Part shown: positions 1-10,853 of the stretch, in pieces
Position numbering within the stretch: the first letter of the stretch is position 1
Layout: every line of letters begins with the position of its first letter
Translations under genes and position numbers: made by a program
The notes under the pieces: generated by a model
Seen by the model: the letters and a program-made list of their open reading frames with translations, nothing else
Told to the model about the DNA's origin: nothing
The model's database searches: none
DNA from: Sinohyriopsis cumingii
Taxonomy: Eukaryota; Mollusca; Bivalvia; Unionida; Unionidae
DNA length: 64,000 nucleotides
Direction of reading: 5' to 3'
Assembly (NCBI GenBank): GCA_028554795.2
Contig: CM068830.1
Location: 108,258,214 to 108,322,213 of the forward strand

Positions 1-328
1 GGATTTAAAGGTAACTGTTTATTCTTGATAATATGAGCTCAGGGTGTTGTTCTCTGTATGTATTTTGGCGACAGTGCACAGTGAGTAATAAGGCCTTGGT
101 GATGATCCGGAAGTGAAATATGTGTTCTGTTTACATGCTGTTATGTTGACAGTCAATCATCTAAAAAAAGAGCAGGTCAACCTTTGACAAGAACTTCACC
201 GTGAAGTCATCTTTGAAGGTATTTTAGATTAACATATGATTTGCATTGATTGTCACACAGTGGAAAGGTCAGTACTGAGAAATAAATGTAGAGAACATAT
301 AGTAAATTTAATTGTGTACTATGTCCTG

Positions 329-592
329 TTGACAGAGCCAGATCAATTAATTCACTCTGTTGACAGATCCAGATCAATAGGTTCGTGCAGTTCATAGATC
401 CAGACCAATAGGTTCGTGCAGTTCATAGGTCCAGATCAAATAGCTTCGTGCAGTTCATAGATCCAGATCAATAGGTTCGTGCAGTTCATAGATCCAGATC
501 AGTGGGTGCATGTTGTTAACAGACTGAGATTAATATTGTTGACAGTTCCAAATCAAATATGTTCATTGCTATTGATAGATCCAGATCAGTAT
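329..592. repeat. Degenerate minisatellite, unit about 31 bp, roughly 8 copies
   Basis: Repeated units carry 'tagatccagatcaa' followed by 'aggttcgtgcagttca'. The four central units (about 370-510) are nearly identical; the outer ones are diverged and keep mainly the 'gatccagatca' core. This gradient is typical of a minisatellite growing from its centre. No coding potential is seen. Confidence 0.85.
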
Positions 593-944
593 GTCAGCAT
601 TCAGTGTTGGCAAGGTAAACTATCAACAGAAATATAAAATGACGAACTGGACTGGAGCAACTACTGATAACACATAGATTACATTAAACAGGTACAACAT
701 TTATATGTACATGCAAACATGTAGGCTTTATGAAGTGACATGTCAACATCAGCTGTTCATGATGCATGGGAGTAACAAAGTGCCACATTGCTATATGTAT
801 ACATGCAAGAAGTCATTTAATGACAAGGAAATCACCAGTTTACGATTTACGGGAATGATAGATATCTTGAAAACACTTAGTAATTCTATTATTTCTTTCT
901 TACTGGTTCCCTTGTCCTAGAGTGTCTCTCTGCCTGTCTGTTTG

Positions 945-963
945 TCTATCTCTCTCTCTCTCT

Positions 964-1006
<43 letters not shown>
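945..1006. repeat. (TC)n microsatellite
   Basis: An almost pure CT dinucleotide run with a few CCCTCC interruptions. Nothing else is recognised between 600 and 1390. Confidence 0.95.
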
Positions 1007-1008
<2 letters not shown>

Positions 1009-1397
1009 ACCCATTCCTCCACTAATACATGTACATGCAAGCAAAAATCAAAATGGTGATCTATATAATTTAGATGTAGCAAATATAGTTTAACTTCAAC
1101 ATGCTTATGAAATAACGTGGAACTTAAAGTGTTTCTTATACACATGAAACAAATAGATCGCGATATTACCTTTAATTTCTTTCATGTTTTGATTATTCTA
1201 CAAGCATAGTCAAATTCTGCCGTGTCTAAGTTATATTGGTGTACTTATCTCTGAGGACAGCAAATTTGACAATATGGATCTATGTACACTATTAAGGCCT
1301 AATGCTAATCAAATTTGCAGAAATTATATTTTAAACCGGTTGATTGAAATATTGACTGAAAACTGCCAATCACTCTAACCCACCCACCCACCTACAA

Positions 1398-1399
<2 letters not shown>

Positions 1400-1493
<94 letters not shown>

Positions 1494-1619
1494 TAGGTAG
1501 GTAGGCAGGTAGGTAGGTAGATAGATAGATAGATAGATATATAATCTGGAGCAACGTAGGTAGGCAGGTAGGTAGGTAGATAGATAGATAGATAGATAGA
1601 TAATCTGGAGCAACGTAGA
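1400..1619. repeat. Compound microsatellite with a 59 bp tandem duplication
   Basis: The order is (AT)n, (AG)n, poly-G, then (GGTA)n and (GATA)n. The block made of the GGTA/GATA tracts plus 'taatctggagcaacgtag' is present twice in tandem: the non-microsatellite part starts at 1542 and again at 1601. The apparent protein on the minus strand here is only translated microsatellite. Confidence 0.92.
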
Positions 1620-1754
1620 TATTATAGTAATGCGTGTGATTCTATAGCAGTATTTATGTTGAAGATGCCACATAGTGACTGCAATTCCTAATCGTTTGTT
1701 GATAAATACTTGAATTCCTTCCTGTAATTACATTTAATTCAATATTATAAGCAT

Positions 1755-1830
1755 TTACATGATTATAGAATACATATTACAAATATTACATGATTATAGA
1801 ATACATATTACAAATATTACATGATTATCA
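1755..1830. repeat. 31 bp tandem repeat, about 2.5 copies
   Basis: The unit runs from 'ttacatgattatagaatac' to 'attacaaata'. Starts are at 1755, 1786 and 1817 and the copies are nearly identical. No gene is seen around it; 1830-3100 holds only AT-rich sequence with short random open frames. Confidence 0.85.
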
Positions 1831-3119
1831 ATTGCTTCATGTGTAACTTGAAACATAATTTCAAAATCTGAAAATGAAAAGATGAACAAATATACAGAAT
1901 CTTAGGAATTTCTTACTTCAAAAATAATCTAGCTCTTATTTTAAACTCGTCACAAGCAAATATAGATATCAAATATATCATTTTCTTATTTAATGTACTC
2001 GTACATGGGTCGTTTGTTCCTTTGTATTTTGTACGTAAGCTATTATACACATGACATACTAAAGCAAAATGGTATGCATCTCCAATGTCATGGTTGGGAC
2101 AGAATATGCAATATCTTTATTTCAATTATCATTTTATGGGAAGACACTCGAAGTTTTCATCAATGTTAATTGTTACACAAATATTTTAAATAGTCTTCGA
2201 ATCCGAAGCTGCTTTTTATATTTTCATATAGAGACAGTTCGTCTGAATTTTGTAAGAATTATTCCAATCTAATAGAAAAGCATATGCATACCTTCGCTTA
2301 AGAACTGGAATAAATTCAGTGCAATATACAGAATCAGGGAACACAAACTTCACCAAAACCAAATTTGTTTAAAGTATCTCTTAGGCGAGAAACCGTATTG
2401 TACTATATTCATTTTCATCATATAAATACCTATATGCAGTGTTCAGTAAAATATTTGCAGAACTTGTAATTCTTAAATATTTAAGCGAGATTATTCTAAA
2501 GTTCACAATATACACCGACGTCAGAAGTAGATATGTGTACATTTAGTAAATATGTTAAAAAATCTTCCATGTACACGTTCAATGGCGTCAGCTTGGTGAA
2601 AACCTCCATCATACAACTTTAGTGAAATCCGAACCTTACCCAAAATACTCTGGCCTATCAAGTTTGAATAAAATATCTGGAGTAAGATGTATTACTCGGA
2701 ATGTTACTGACGTTGTATGACATAGCTCTGTGTAGAGGAAATGTGCTTTCCAATCCACTTGCCCACACATGACTACTTTTAACAGATTCAAGACGTGGAG
2801 CCAAATGTGTGCGGTAAAAATATGCAAACTCTTAAGAAGTCACATAATTGTTAAGGTCGGAGGAAAACAGTTAACATGAGACGGTGAATGCGTATGCGTG
2901 AATTTACAGGAGCTCTTGAAGGAATTATATACGGTACATGCTCTTGTATGTGCACGATATGCAAAAAACTCCCTTTGATATGATATGATATGATATGAAT
3001 GAATTTACCAGACATGTGTGGGTCTAAGATAGGCAGAACAAAGTTGTTTGATTAAAAGTAAATAAATCTGTATTTTGGGTCAAACTTAAGTTCCATTCGG
3101 GGTGTTTGTAGAGAATTTT

Positions 3120-3674
3120 AGTAGCCAGTTGTTAATGCTTTAGTGTGATTCTAAAAACTTAATATTTTATTTGAAAATGACAGGAAATGAAGTTAGTCAT
3201 CTTTATCGGTTGCGTGATAACAAACATCAGCATTGGCAAGCAGAAAATAGTCTTATTTTTCGGTGTTGTATATGTTAGTCATTTTAAAGGAAAAGTAATT
3301 TCTCCACCATAGTCACATATTCCATTGTGTTTCTTATTTCACGTTGGGGGTAATTTCCATATGTAATGTTAAGATATTATTTTTCCATGTCAGTGATTTG
3401 CATGCTTGTTAATTTTAATGTCTTCTTAACATCTTTTCTTACAATAGACCTTAACCAAACACCATAACAAACACCGTTCACGCATATAGTGAACGCATTA
3501 TGGTGAAATCGTATGCACGGGATGCTTACATCACCGTGTTGCCTGTTATCACACAGGAGTAGTAGACACTTATCTACACCTATTTATACACCAATCTGCA
3601 AATGAAAAGATAAAAATGATCGTGGCCTAGTTATCTCTCTCTGTCTGTCTGTCTGTCTCTCTGTCTCTGTCTCT

Positions 3675-3715
<41 letters not shown>

Positions 3716-4120
3716 GTTTTTCCTATTGTATCTACCTATTTATGTATTTACATTAACGTTACCAAGTAAATAAGTAAATTCGATTACTACTACAACCACC
3801 ACTACACCACAACCATTACTACAACAGGGAGACAAAGTATTCATTTAGGAGAGTCGGTTTCGGAATCCAGTGGTCGCAGGTTCGATCCTAACTCAGGCCG
3901 GCTTCCTCGCGTTGCCTTTGAAAAAGGCACGTAACACCCAATTCGTCGTCATTTTTTATATAGCCGATAGTTTGTTTGAAATCTTTGTTATGCAACATAA
4001 ACCAAACAGCTATCACCATCAACACGAACATAAACTATTGCTACTTCCGGTCATGAAGACGTGAAGAAAAGGATAAGAAAGTGAACAAATATATTACATG
4101 CCAATATACTGCGCAGTTTT
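3120..4120 (+). repeat. Dispersed repeat of about 1 kb, copy 1
   Basis: Matches 30270-31230 along its length. Shared blocks, in order: 'tttatttgaaaat' then 'acaggaa', 'cggttgcgtgataac' (cggctgcgtgataac in the partner), 'tacatcaccgtgt' then 'gttatc', a TCTG/TC microsatellite at 3640-3712, a tRNA-like block 'ggtcgcaggttcgatcc' (B-box-like, near 3875), 'ggcttcctcgcgttgc', and 'ctattgctacttcc' near the end. The tRNA-like block and modular build suggest a SINE-like or composite non-autonomous element. No reading frame is convincing. Confidence 0.8.
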
Positions 4121-4399
4121 TATATATTGAGTCTTCTGATATTATGTTTGTTTAGAGTGTCAGCTTAAGCTGACTGGGGATTCGGAAATCTTAATGCAGA
4201 CATGTCTGCCGTATAATTAATAATATTGCAGTTGGACCGTGACAGGCATATCAACTGGCGGAATGTTATCCAATCACAGCATAAATTTTGTAAAGTAAAA
4301 TAGTTCCAACGAACTGATGTTTCTTATTATGTGATACAATTCGGACTCTAATTTTGTCTATATACATTGTATTGTAGTAGGTCGAATAATTCAAATTGT

Positions 4400-4835
4400 T
4401 ACGTGTTTAGCCTCTTACAGAACGTAACAAGATAAAAGTGAAGAGAAACAAGCTTTGTAAAATTTAACAAATAAGTATTTCCCTAGAAAAACAAGGTAAA
4501 AATGAGACAAAGAACTTACGGTATTACTAATCAAATCCAAAAATAATCCAAGAATAATTCGAGAATTAAAAATAGAAGTCTAAGTAAAGAAAAGTCCTAA
4601 TGGAACTTAGTTCGAATCCCGATGAAATCCAAAATGGAAGGCGATGACGTATGCTGTGGTCAGCGTGTTACTGATGTGTCAAAATTTCTTTGTTCAATCA
4701 CAGACAATAATATTTCAGTGTTTGAATTCTATGTAAATTTCGATAACTGTCCTTGTCCAAGAAATACTTTAGAGCACATGTATTTCTAGTAAAATCAAAC
4801 ATGTAATCCAAATCAATTGAATTAAACAAAATAAT
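4400..4835 (+). repeat. Dispersed repeat family R, copy 1
   Basis: First of at least five related copies (others at 28250-28740, 44375-45220, 49140-49880 and 58090-59105). Diagnostic blocks in order: 'acgtgtttagcct', 'caagctttgtaaaatttaac', 'aacttacggtatt', a run of 'aaatcc' motifs, 'agtccta', and 'ttcaatcacag'. This copy is shortened at its right end relative to the 44 kb and 58 kb copies. No protein is encoded. The family may be the terminal repeat or non-coding end of a larger element; that is inference. Confidence 0.8.
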
Positions 4836-5132
4836 TATCGTATATATATACATATAGTCCACAATTCTAAACTATAATGATTGCTGCCAAAATACTCCTC
4901 AAAGATGTGGCTGAAAAAGACGATACTGGGATAGTGTTTAGCTCGATCGCCTATTTCATTTCCGAAGGAATTGTCATTGATGAAGCATTCAATGTAATCA
5001 TATATGTTTAAAAAAATTACGTTAGCATACTTCTAAACCTCTTTGGTCTGTTGACTAGTGCCTATTCCAATCTAGAAACTAACAAATGGCTATTCAAGAC
5101 CTTAAATTGATTTTTGTTTTTCTCACTTTAAA

Positions 5133-5134
<2 letters not shown>

Positions 5135-5188
<54 letters not shown>

Positions 5189-5203
5189 TGTGTGTGTGTG
5201 TAT
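5135..5203. repeat. (TA)n(TG)n microsatellite
   Basis: An uninterrupted TA run passing into a short TG run. From 5204 to 6590 I see only AT-rich sequence, with a poly-A stretch near 6001-6024 and no gene. Confidence 0.95.
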
Positions 5204-6594
5204 GTGCACGATTCTACTCCCGGACTAGGTACTGGATTCGGACTCCTACAAGCTTTCAAATCTATCCAGTGTTTTAAATATATTTATTATTGAGTTTGCC
5301 CAGCATAGTACACTAATAAGGAAATTGTACACTGAAACTCAATTAAAATACATTTTACTATAACTATGCATCAAAATTAAGTATGGCTCATTATTTAGTT
5401 TGCATGCACTTATAAATCCATTTGTAGAAATACTCATTCAGAATTAATTATTATATCACGTACTGGTTAATTACTCAGAGAGAAGGAGAAAATTAAAAAT
5501 GAAACGTATGCAAACTAGTGAACAGATAGAACAACAGACAGGTAAAATAATGAAGAGAAATCGCAAAATACAGGAGTGTGAATATAATGCATGACAAAGG
5601 AAGATGACAGACCAAATAAAACACAAACTCTTACATGTAGATTTGTAATACTGCATGCATACAATATACAGTACACTACACGAACGGACAGACATGCACG
5701 TAGACACAAAATTTGGCCTAATAGGGATAGGCAGACTTAGAATCTACTAAGTGTACACAAAACCGAATATCATACATTACATTTATTGGACTATTTTAGC
5801 ATCTAGTTCTATATGCATTTCATAGCGGAATATACATATTACATACCGACTGATATACTGAGCATGCAGAAACATGCATGCCACTGAAATATTGGTGTCT
5901 CGTTAGATGGGGCAAAGGTTACATGTCAAGAGGCACAAACATAACTCAGTCACAAGTGGGATTGAAAAGAATTTTAACTAATAGTTACTATATACAAAAG
6001 AAAAAAAAAAAAAAGAAAAAAATTCCTAAAAGGTATAATTGTCATTTATGGACATGAATATTGAAAGAGCGATGAGCTATAGGAAACAAAAGCATTTTCC
6101 CACCAACATTATTGTGCTGCGCAAATAAGCGACAAAATAATAAATCAAAAGTCAATTAAATAGAAAATGATTATGCATATTTTCATGTATCATGTTAATT
6201 CATGGAACTTCTCCAAAACTTGTTGTCCTGTTGGAAGCATTATAACCAAATTATCGAGAGTGACAACTGTATCGCAGTGGTTTCGTAACTAACAACTCAT
6301 ATCTGAAATGAAACAAATCTACGTATTATTTAATTATGAACAGGTCGGCCTGTATAGTTTGTTACAATGGTTAATTATATGCGACGTTTAAGCAGTTCAT
6401 CCCTGTTCCGCATGCGTTAACTGGTCTCGTGCTGTGGACGGGAATTAAATCGAAATATGCGCAATCCGCAGTATAAGTTAATTGTTTTGTTGGTTTCCCG
6501 CGCCAGCTCAATAAATATGTGGACACGATATTCGTTCTGATTGAGAAATAGTGCCTGGTCGATACACGAAAGACTTTTAAAAACAGTTGTTGGT

Positions 6595-6722
6595 GTTGTT
6601 GTTTGTGTTGTTGTTGTTGTAGAGTTTAACGCCATTTTGCAACACAGGATAGGCTATATATGGCAGCCAGTATAATTGGTGGAGGAAGAACCCTGGAAAA
6701 CCCCGGGAAGAACCACCGACCC
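6595..6722 (-). repeat. SINE central-domain-like fragment, copy a
   Basis: Read on the plus strand it has 'tagagtttaacgccatttt', then 'tatatggcagccagtataa', then 'aagaaccctggaaaacccc' and 'gaagaaccaccgaccca'. The same order recurs at 26555-26640 and 32262-32382. A looser version at 23225-23320 is joined to a tRNA-like head that reads on the minus strand. I therefore read these as bodies of a tRNA-derived SINE family, oriented minus. Confidence 0.65.
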
Positions 6723-7677
6723 ACTTTAAAAACAGACTAACAGTTTAAAGTTTACACGATGTAACGACACCTGATAAATATCCGTCACACAGAGATTAAT
6801 TTAAGATATCTTTGAACTTCATTACTTTTCGCAGCTACTTTTGAAGGTGTTTGAACTACTTTTTGTGATATTATTACACAGGGACCCAAATTCAACATGG
6901 CTAGCGATCGTCAAAGACCTGAATGCAAAATCAAAGTAAACACATTTTAATGCTGATGACCTGTATATTTATCCAAAATACAAAACAAGGACAATGAGGT
7001 AAGTGAAATGATAGAATCGGTGTGCGTCTCACCTTTGATTTAATCGTATTTCAACATGGTCATATACGAGCAATCTTTTGGCAGGAAATCACCTGAGCAG
7101 GCTGACCATTCGGCTGACTCATTTACGACATGCCTACATGACACAGATGCAAAAATATTGACAATCAGCGAAGAAATTCAGCAAGAGAAACAACCGAGAG
7201 ATTTTTAAGGAAAGAAGTAGCTGCAGCACGTTAAGAAGAGCTGAAGATAATTGCAATGGCAGTAGCTGGTACAGGAAAGTAACATTTCCAGTGGTCAGAA
7301 TGTCATTACGTGATCAAAATGAATTGCGTTCATTTCTGTATGAACTGTAAGGAGAACTACTTTTCCACTTCTATAAATAGAGTCACGTGTACAGCATAAG
7401 ATAAACACTGCCAGTGAAGGCAGACACGAAATAAACATTAAAGAAAAACAACATTCTTACATTGTTTATAAATTTGTTTAAAATAAATTTGGCTTCCATT
7501 GGTTGAAGGACTGGTATTATGATGACCTTATTACGATCAAGCAGGACAATCCCAAGTGCTATATATGGCTACGTAACAGAAAAACTCCAAACATGTATTA
7601 CTACTCTCAATTAAGATTTCTATTTTTTAATGATGCAAGCAAAATAACATAACGAATAATTGAAATTTCAATTATAA

Positions 7678-7832
7678 GAGTTTAACGTTGTTTGTTCTGA
7701 GTTTATCGTGGTATAAACTGTCAGTTGTCGACTCACACAGCTTACATAACGCCCTTCGGGCGTTATTTGTTGTGTGAGTAGGCAACTGACAGTTTATACC
7801 ACGACAAACTCAGAAAAAACAACTTTAAACTC
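7678..7832. mobile_element. 155 bp near-perfect palindrome (foldback or MITE-like element)
   Basis: The left arm (7678-7755) and right arm (7760-7832) are almost complete reverse complements. They begin 'gagttta' and end 'taaactc', and meet at the short loop 'gcccttcgggc' around 7751-7761. The arms contain 'gtggtataaactgtcagtt' and its complement 'aactgacagtttataccac'. There is no coding sequence. This is the structure of a foldback or terminal-inverted-repeat-only DNA element. I cannot see clear target-site duplications at its flanks. Confidence 0.85.
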
Positions 7833-8864
7833 TTCCATGAAGGATCACCTGGCAAATCAAAGTACAGAAGAAAACGGCAAAGAAACCACACAAGTTAGCC
7901 TCATAGATGAGACCAAGTGTCCAGTTCATTTTACGAACCTTGAAATGATTCGAACAATGACTGCAATAATCATTATTCGATAAGCATTTCGCCACATTAT
8001 GCATTAGTGACAATGTTCCGACTGACCGAGCTTCTGAATGTAGTTTCCGAATTTCATTAGATAAAAACATTGATTAGAATACAAATTAATATAACACATT
8101 TCAAATCAGAATGCTTTATATTCCTCTACTGTCTTGTCTGCAAATAACATTAATAGCAATGCATAATGTAACCACGTAATGGCGTTAGAAATTATTCCCC
8201 TAAATGACGTATGTTTATTACGATTACGTTATATATTTAGAGGATCTTATACGTGTACTCATTTCAAATTTATGAAAGGAATTATGTGATCAGTTTCTAA
8301 TATTTCATTTCATAGGAGCACAAATATAAATTCTTTATATTAAATGACATAAAGGTTATTTTACAGCATCTCAGAATATGTATCAAACGATATGGATAAG
8401 TATAACAAAAATTTTCATTGGTGTGGTGACGACAAGGGCATTAATATATAAAACAGGACATTGATCTAATAGCCTTTGATTTCCCAGCTCAGTATTATCG
8501 TATCGCACGAGAAAGTATTATCTGAGTTGTTATATGGCAGTGGCTTTCTTTCTAAATTTTGTCCATTATCATATCTCTTTGTTTCACCGAGTCAGAATAT
8601 TTCCCTTAATGCCTCTTTTCCTGATCAGTTGTATCATCTATAAAACAAAATGTAGCCGATTATTTTTAATGTCTCAAGTGATTATATACACGCTTCTTCC
8701 ACATATTCATAACGTCATTTATACATGTACGTTATGTAATTCTTGCTGTGATGCAGTCTGATTGAGACATATACTCCAGATGACGTTGTTACAAGGCTTG
8801 AAGACGGTGCAGGAAGTGAAAATATTATGTGAAGTTAAGGATCATCTTAAATGATATTATACAC

Positions 8865-9110
8865 CTACTATCACAATGCCCTTTTCTACAGTGTGATACC
8901 TACCATCACAATGCCCTTTTTTACAGTGTGACACCTATTATCACAATGCCTTTTTTTTACAGTGTGACACCTATTATCACAATGCCTTTTTTTACAGTGT
9001 GACACCTATTATCACAATGCCTTTTTTTACAGTGTGACACCTGCTATCACAATGCCCATTTCTACAGTGTGACACCTATTATCACAATGCCCTTTTCTAC
9101 AGTGTGACAT
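8865..9110. repeat. 35-36 bp minisatellite, 7 copies
   Basis: The unit contains 'tcacaatgccc', a T-run, 'tacagtgtga' and 'cacctattat'. Copies start at 8871, 8906, 8941 and 8977 and continue to about 9105. The T-run varies in length between copies. The array lies just beyond the 3' end of the ankyrin gene, about 135 bp past its likely polyadenylation signal. Confidence 0.92.
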
Positions 9111-9244
9111 TTGACTGCTGCTTAATAACTCGACGCTGGTTAGTGATGATCTAGATAATTATTTCATCTGCTGAAGAAACACCGACTTAAAAGTGCAAAC
9201 TTTCTAACAGGCCAACGAATATTGGTCTGAAAATATTGTATTGC

Positions 9245-9250
9245 TTTATT
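9245..9250 (-). terminator. Candidate polyadenylation signal AATAAA
   Basis: AATAAA on the minus strand, about 180 bp downstream of the stop codon of the HEPN-nSTAND3-ankyrin gene. It is the first good hexamer after that stop. Position fits a short 3' UTR, but hexamers are common in AT-rich DNA. Confidence 0.5.
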
Positions 9251-9426
9251 TTCTGGAACGTAGTTAGCAATATCGTCTCCGAAGGCATATTTGCTGAATT
9301 TGTAAATGGAAAATATTGCCAAAATATGCTAAAACGAAGAAATGGACGACTGCACTATAATATATTTCTGGACTGCTTTCGTGCAGCAACAGTTTCTGTT
9401 GTTCGGGATTTTATTCTTGTTTGGAT

Positions 9427-10853
9427 TCATTCTTGTTTTATCACAATTCGGTATTGTCTGTTATTGTTCATTTCAGAAACGTATATTTCATAGGGCAATT
9501 CGTCTGGACGTGGCATTTGCATGGACTGCAGCATTTCTACAACCTTGTGTCTTCTATACAGCAGAGCCTCCTTAAATGGCACCTTTCGGCAGTCAGATTT
9601 ACTTGCGTTTTCCACATACAGCATTTCCTTGTCTCTCTTTGCGAATTCTTCTGCTATTTCTGCATGTCCATATCTGCAGGCATAATGCAGAACTGTGTTA
9701 TCTGTGTAAGTACTTAATCTCCAGTTACTATTATTAGTTAAAAGTAATTTGACAATGTCAATATATCCCTTTTGACAGGCGACATGTAACGGAGTTTTGC
9801 CATATTTATCTAAGGCATCGATTGTCGCCCTGTCGGCAAGAAACTTCACAACATCAGTTCGTTGCCGATAAACAGCAACATGCAAAGGGGTGAATCCGTG
9901 ATTCTCTGCAATGTTTACATTTGCCCCTCTGGAGACAAGCAGCTGAACAACAGCCAAGTGACCAAAATTGGAAGCAACATACAACGGAGTTTGTCCAAAA
10001 CTATCTTTCAAGTTGACCTCTCCACCCGCCTGTAACACAACATCTATGACATCAACATATCCTTGGCTGGCTGCGTAATGCAGTGCTGTAAATCCTCGTA
10101 TGTTAGAACCTTTCCTCCCTTTTTTGGTATTGCAGAAAGCTCGTTTATTCACCTGCGAGCTATCGTACTTAAGTAACATATCCACAATGCACGCATGCCC
10201 GTTGATGCAAGCACGATGAAGTGGAGTGCGACCTCTTTTATCTCTTTTGCCTGTTGATGCACCCTTCTCTAGCAGAATCTTTACGATATTGTCCATTCCT
10301 TTGGCTGATGATAAATGCAGTGGCGTCTGTTGTAGTTTACCAATTTTCATGAAGACATCAGCTCCATGATTAATCAAAATTTCTGCTATTTCCTCATGCA
10401 TGTTCATTATTGCTATTCCCAAAGGTGTGACTTTGTTACTGTCCATGGCATTGACGTTTGCACCTTCCTTCTCTAGCAGAACTTGAACAATATTTCTCAT
10501 ACCGTTACCTGCAGACAGATGAAGTGGCGTCTTTTTTAGCCGACTCATCTTGAGAGAGACATCAGCTCCATGATCAATCAAAATCTCCGCTACATCCTCA
10601 TGCATATTCATTAATGCCCTCCCCAAAGGAGAGACATTGTAAACGTCAGTGACATTGATGCTTGCACCATGTTTGATGAGATACATTACAATATCCCTAT
10701 TTCCAGTTTTTGCTGCAATACAAAGTGCCGTGCTGTTGTTCATCCACTCAGCTTTTCCATTAATGTCAACTGTTAGTTTCTCGATAAAGATTCTCACAAT
10801 ATCGAAATAGTTTTGATAAACAGCCATGCAGAGACAATTACTGTCAACTACGA
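9427..10853 (-). CDS. Exon 4, last part: about 12 ankyrin repeats
   Basis: A 466-codon uninterrupted frame ending at a stop at 9427. Clear ankyrin repeats (TPLHxAxxxGHxxIVxxLLxxGAxVN pattern) include KTPLHLSAGNGMRNIVQVLL, RTPLHRACINGHACIVDMLL, FTALHYAASQGYVDVIDVVL, QTPLYVASNFGHLAVVQLLV and KTPLHVACQKGYIDIVKLLL. Eleven repeats are complete, with partial ones at both ends. Repeats 2-3 and 4-5 form a duplicated pair (68-residue unit). A 14-residue insertion (NTKKGRKGSNIRG) sits between repeats 6 and 7. The tail after the last repeat is short and basic. Ankyrins here probably act as the ligand-binding sensor end. The 3' end is followed by a candidate AATAAA at 9245. Confidence 0.92.

Noticed and set aside
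1392-1673. Minus-strand open frame rich in YIYI, SLSL and LPTY
   Set aside because: It is a translation of the (AT)n, (AG)n and GGTA/GATA microsatellites. The same applies to frames at 30598-30966, 54002-54217 and 63208-63501.
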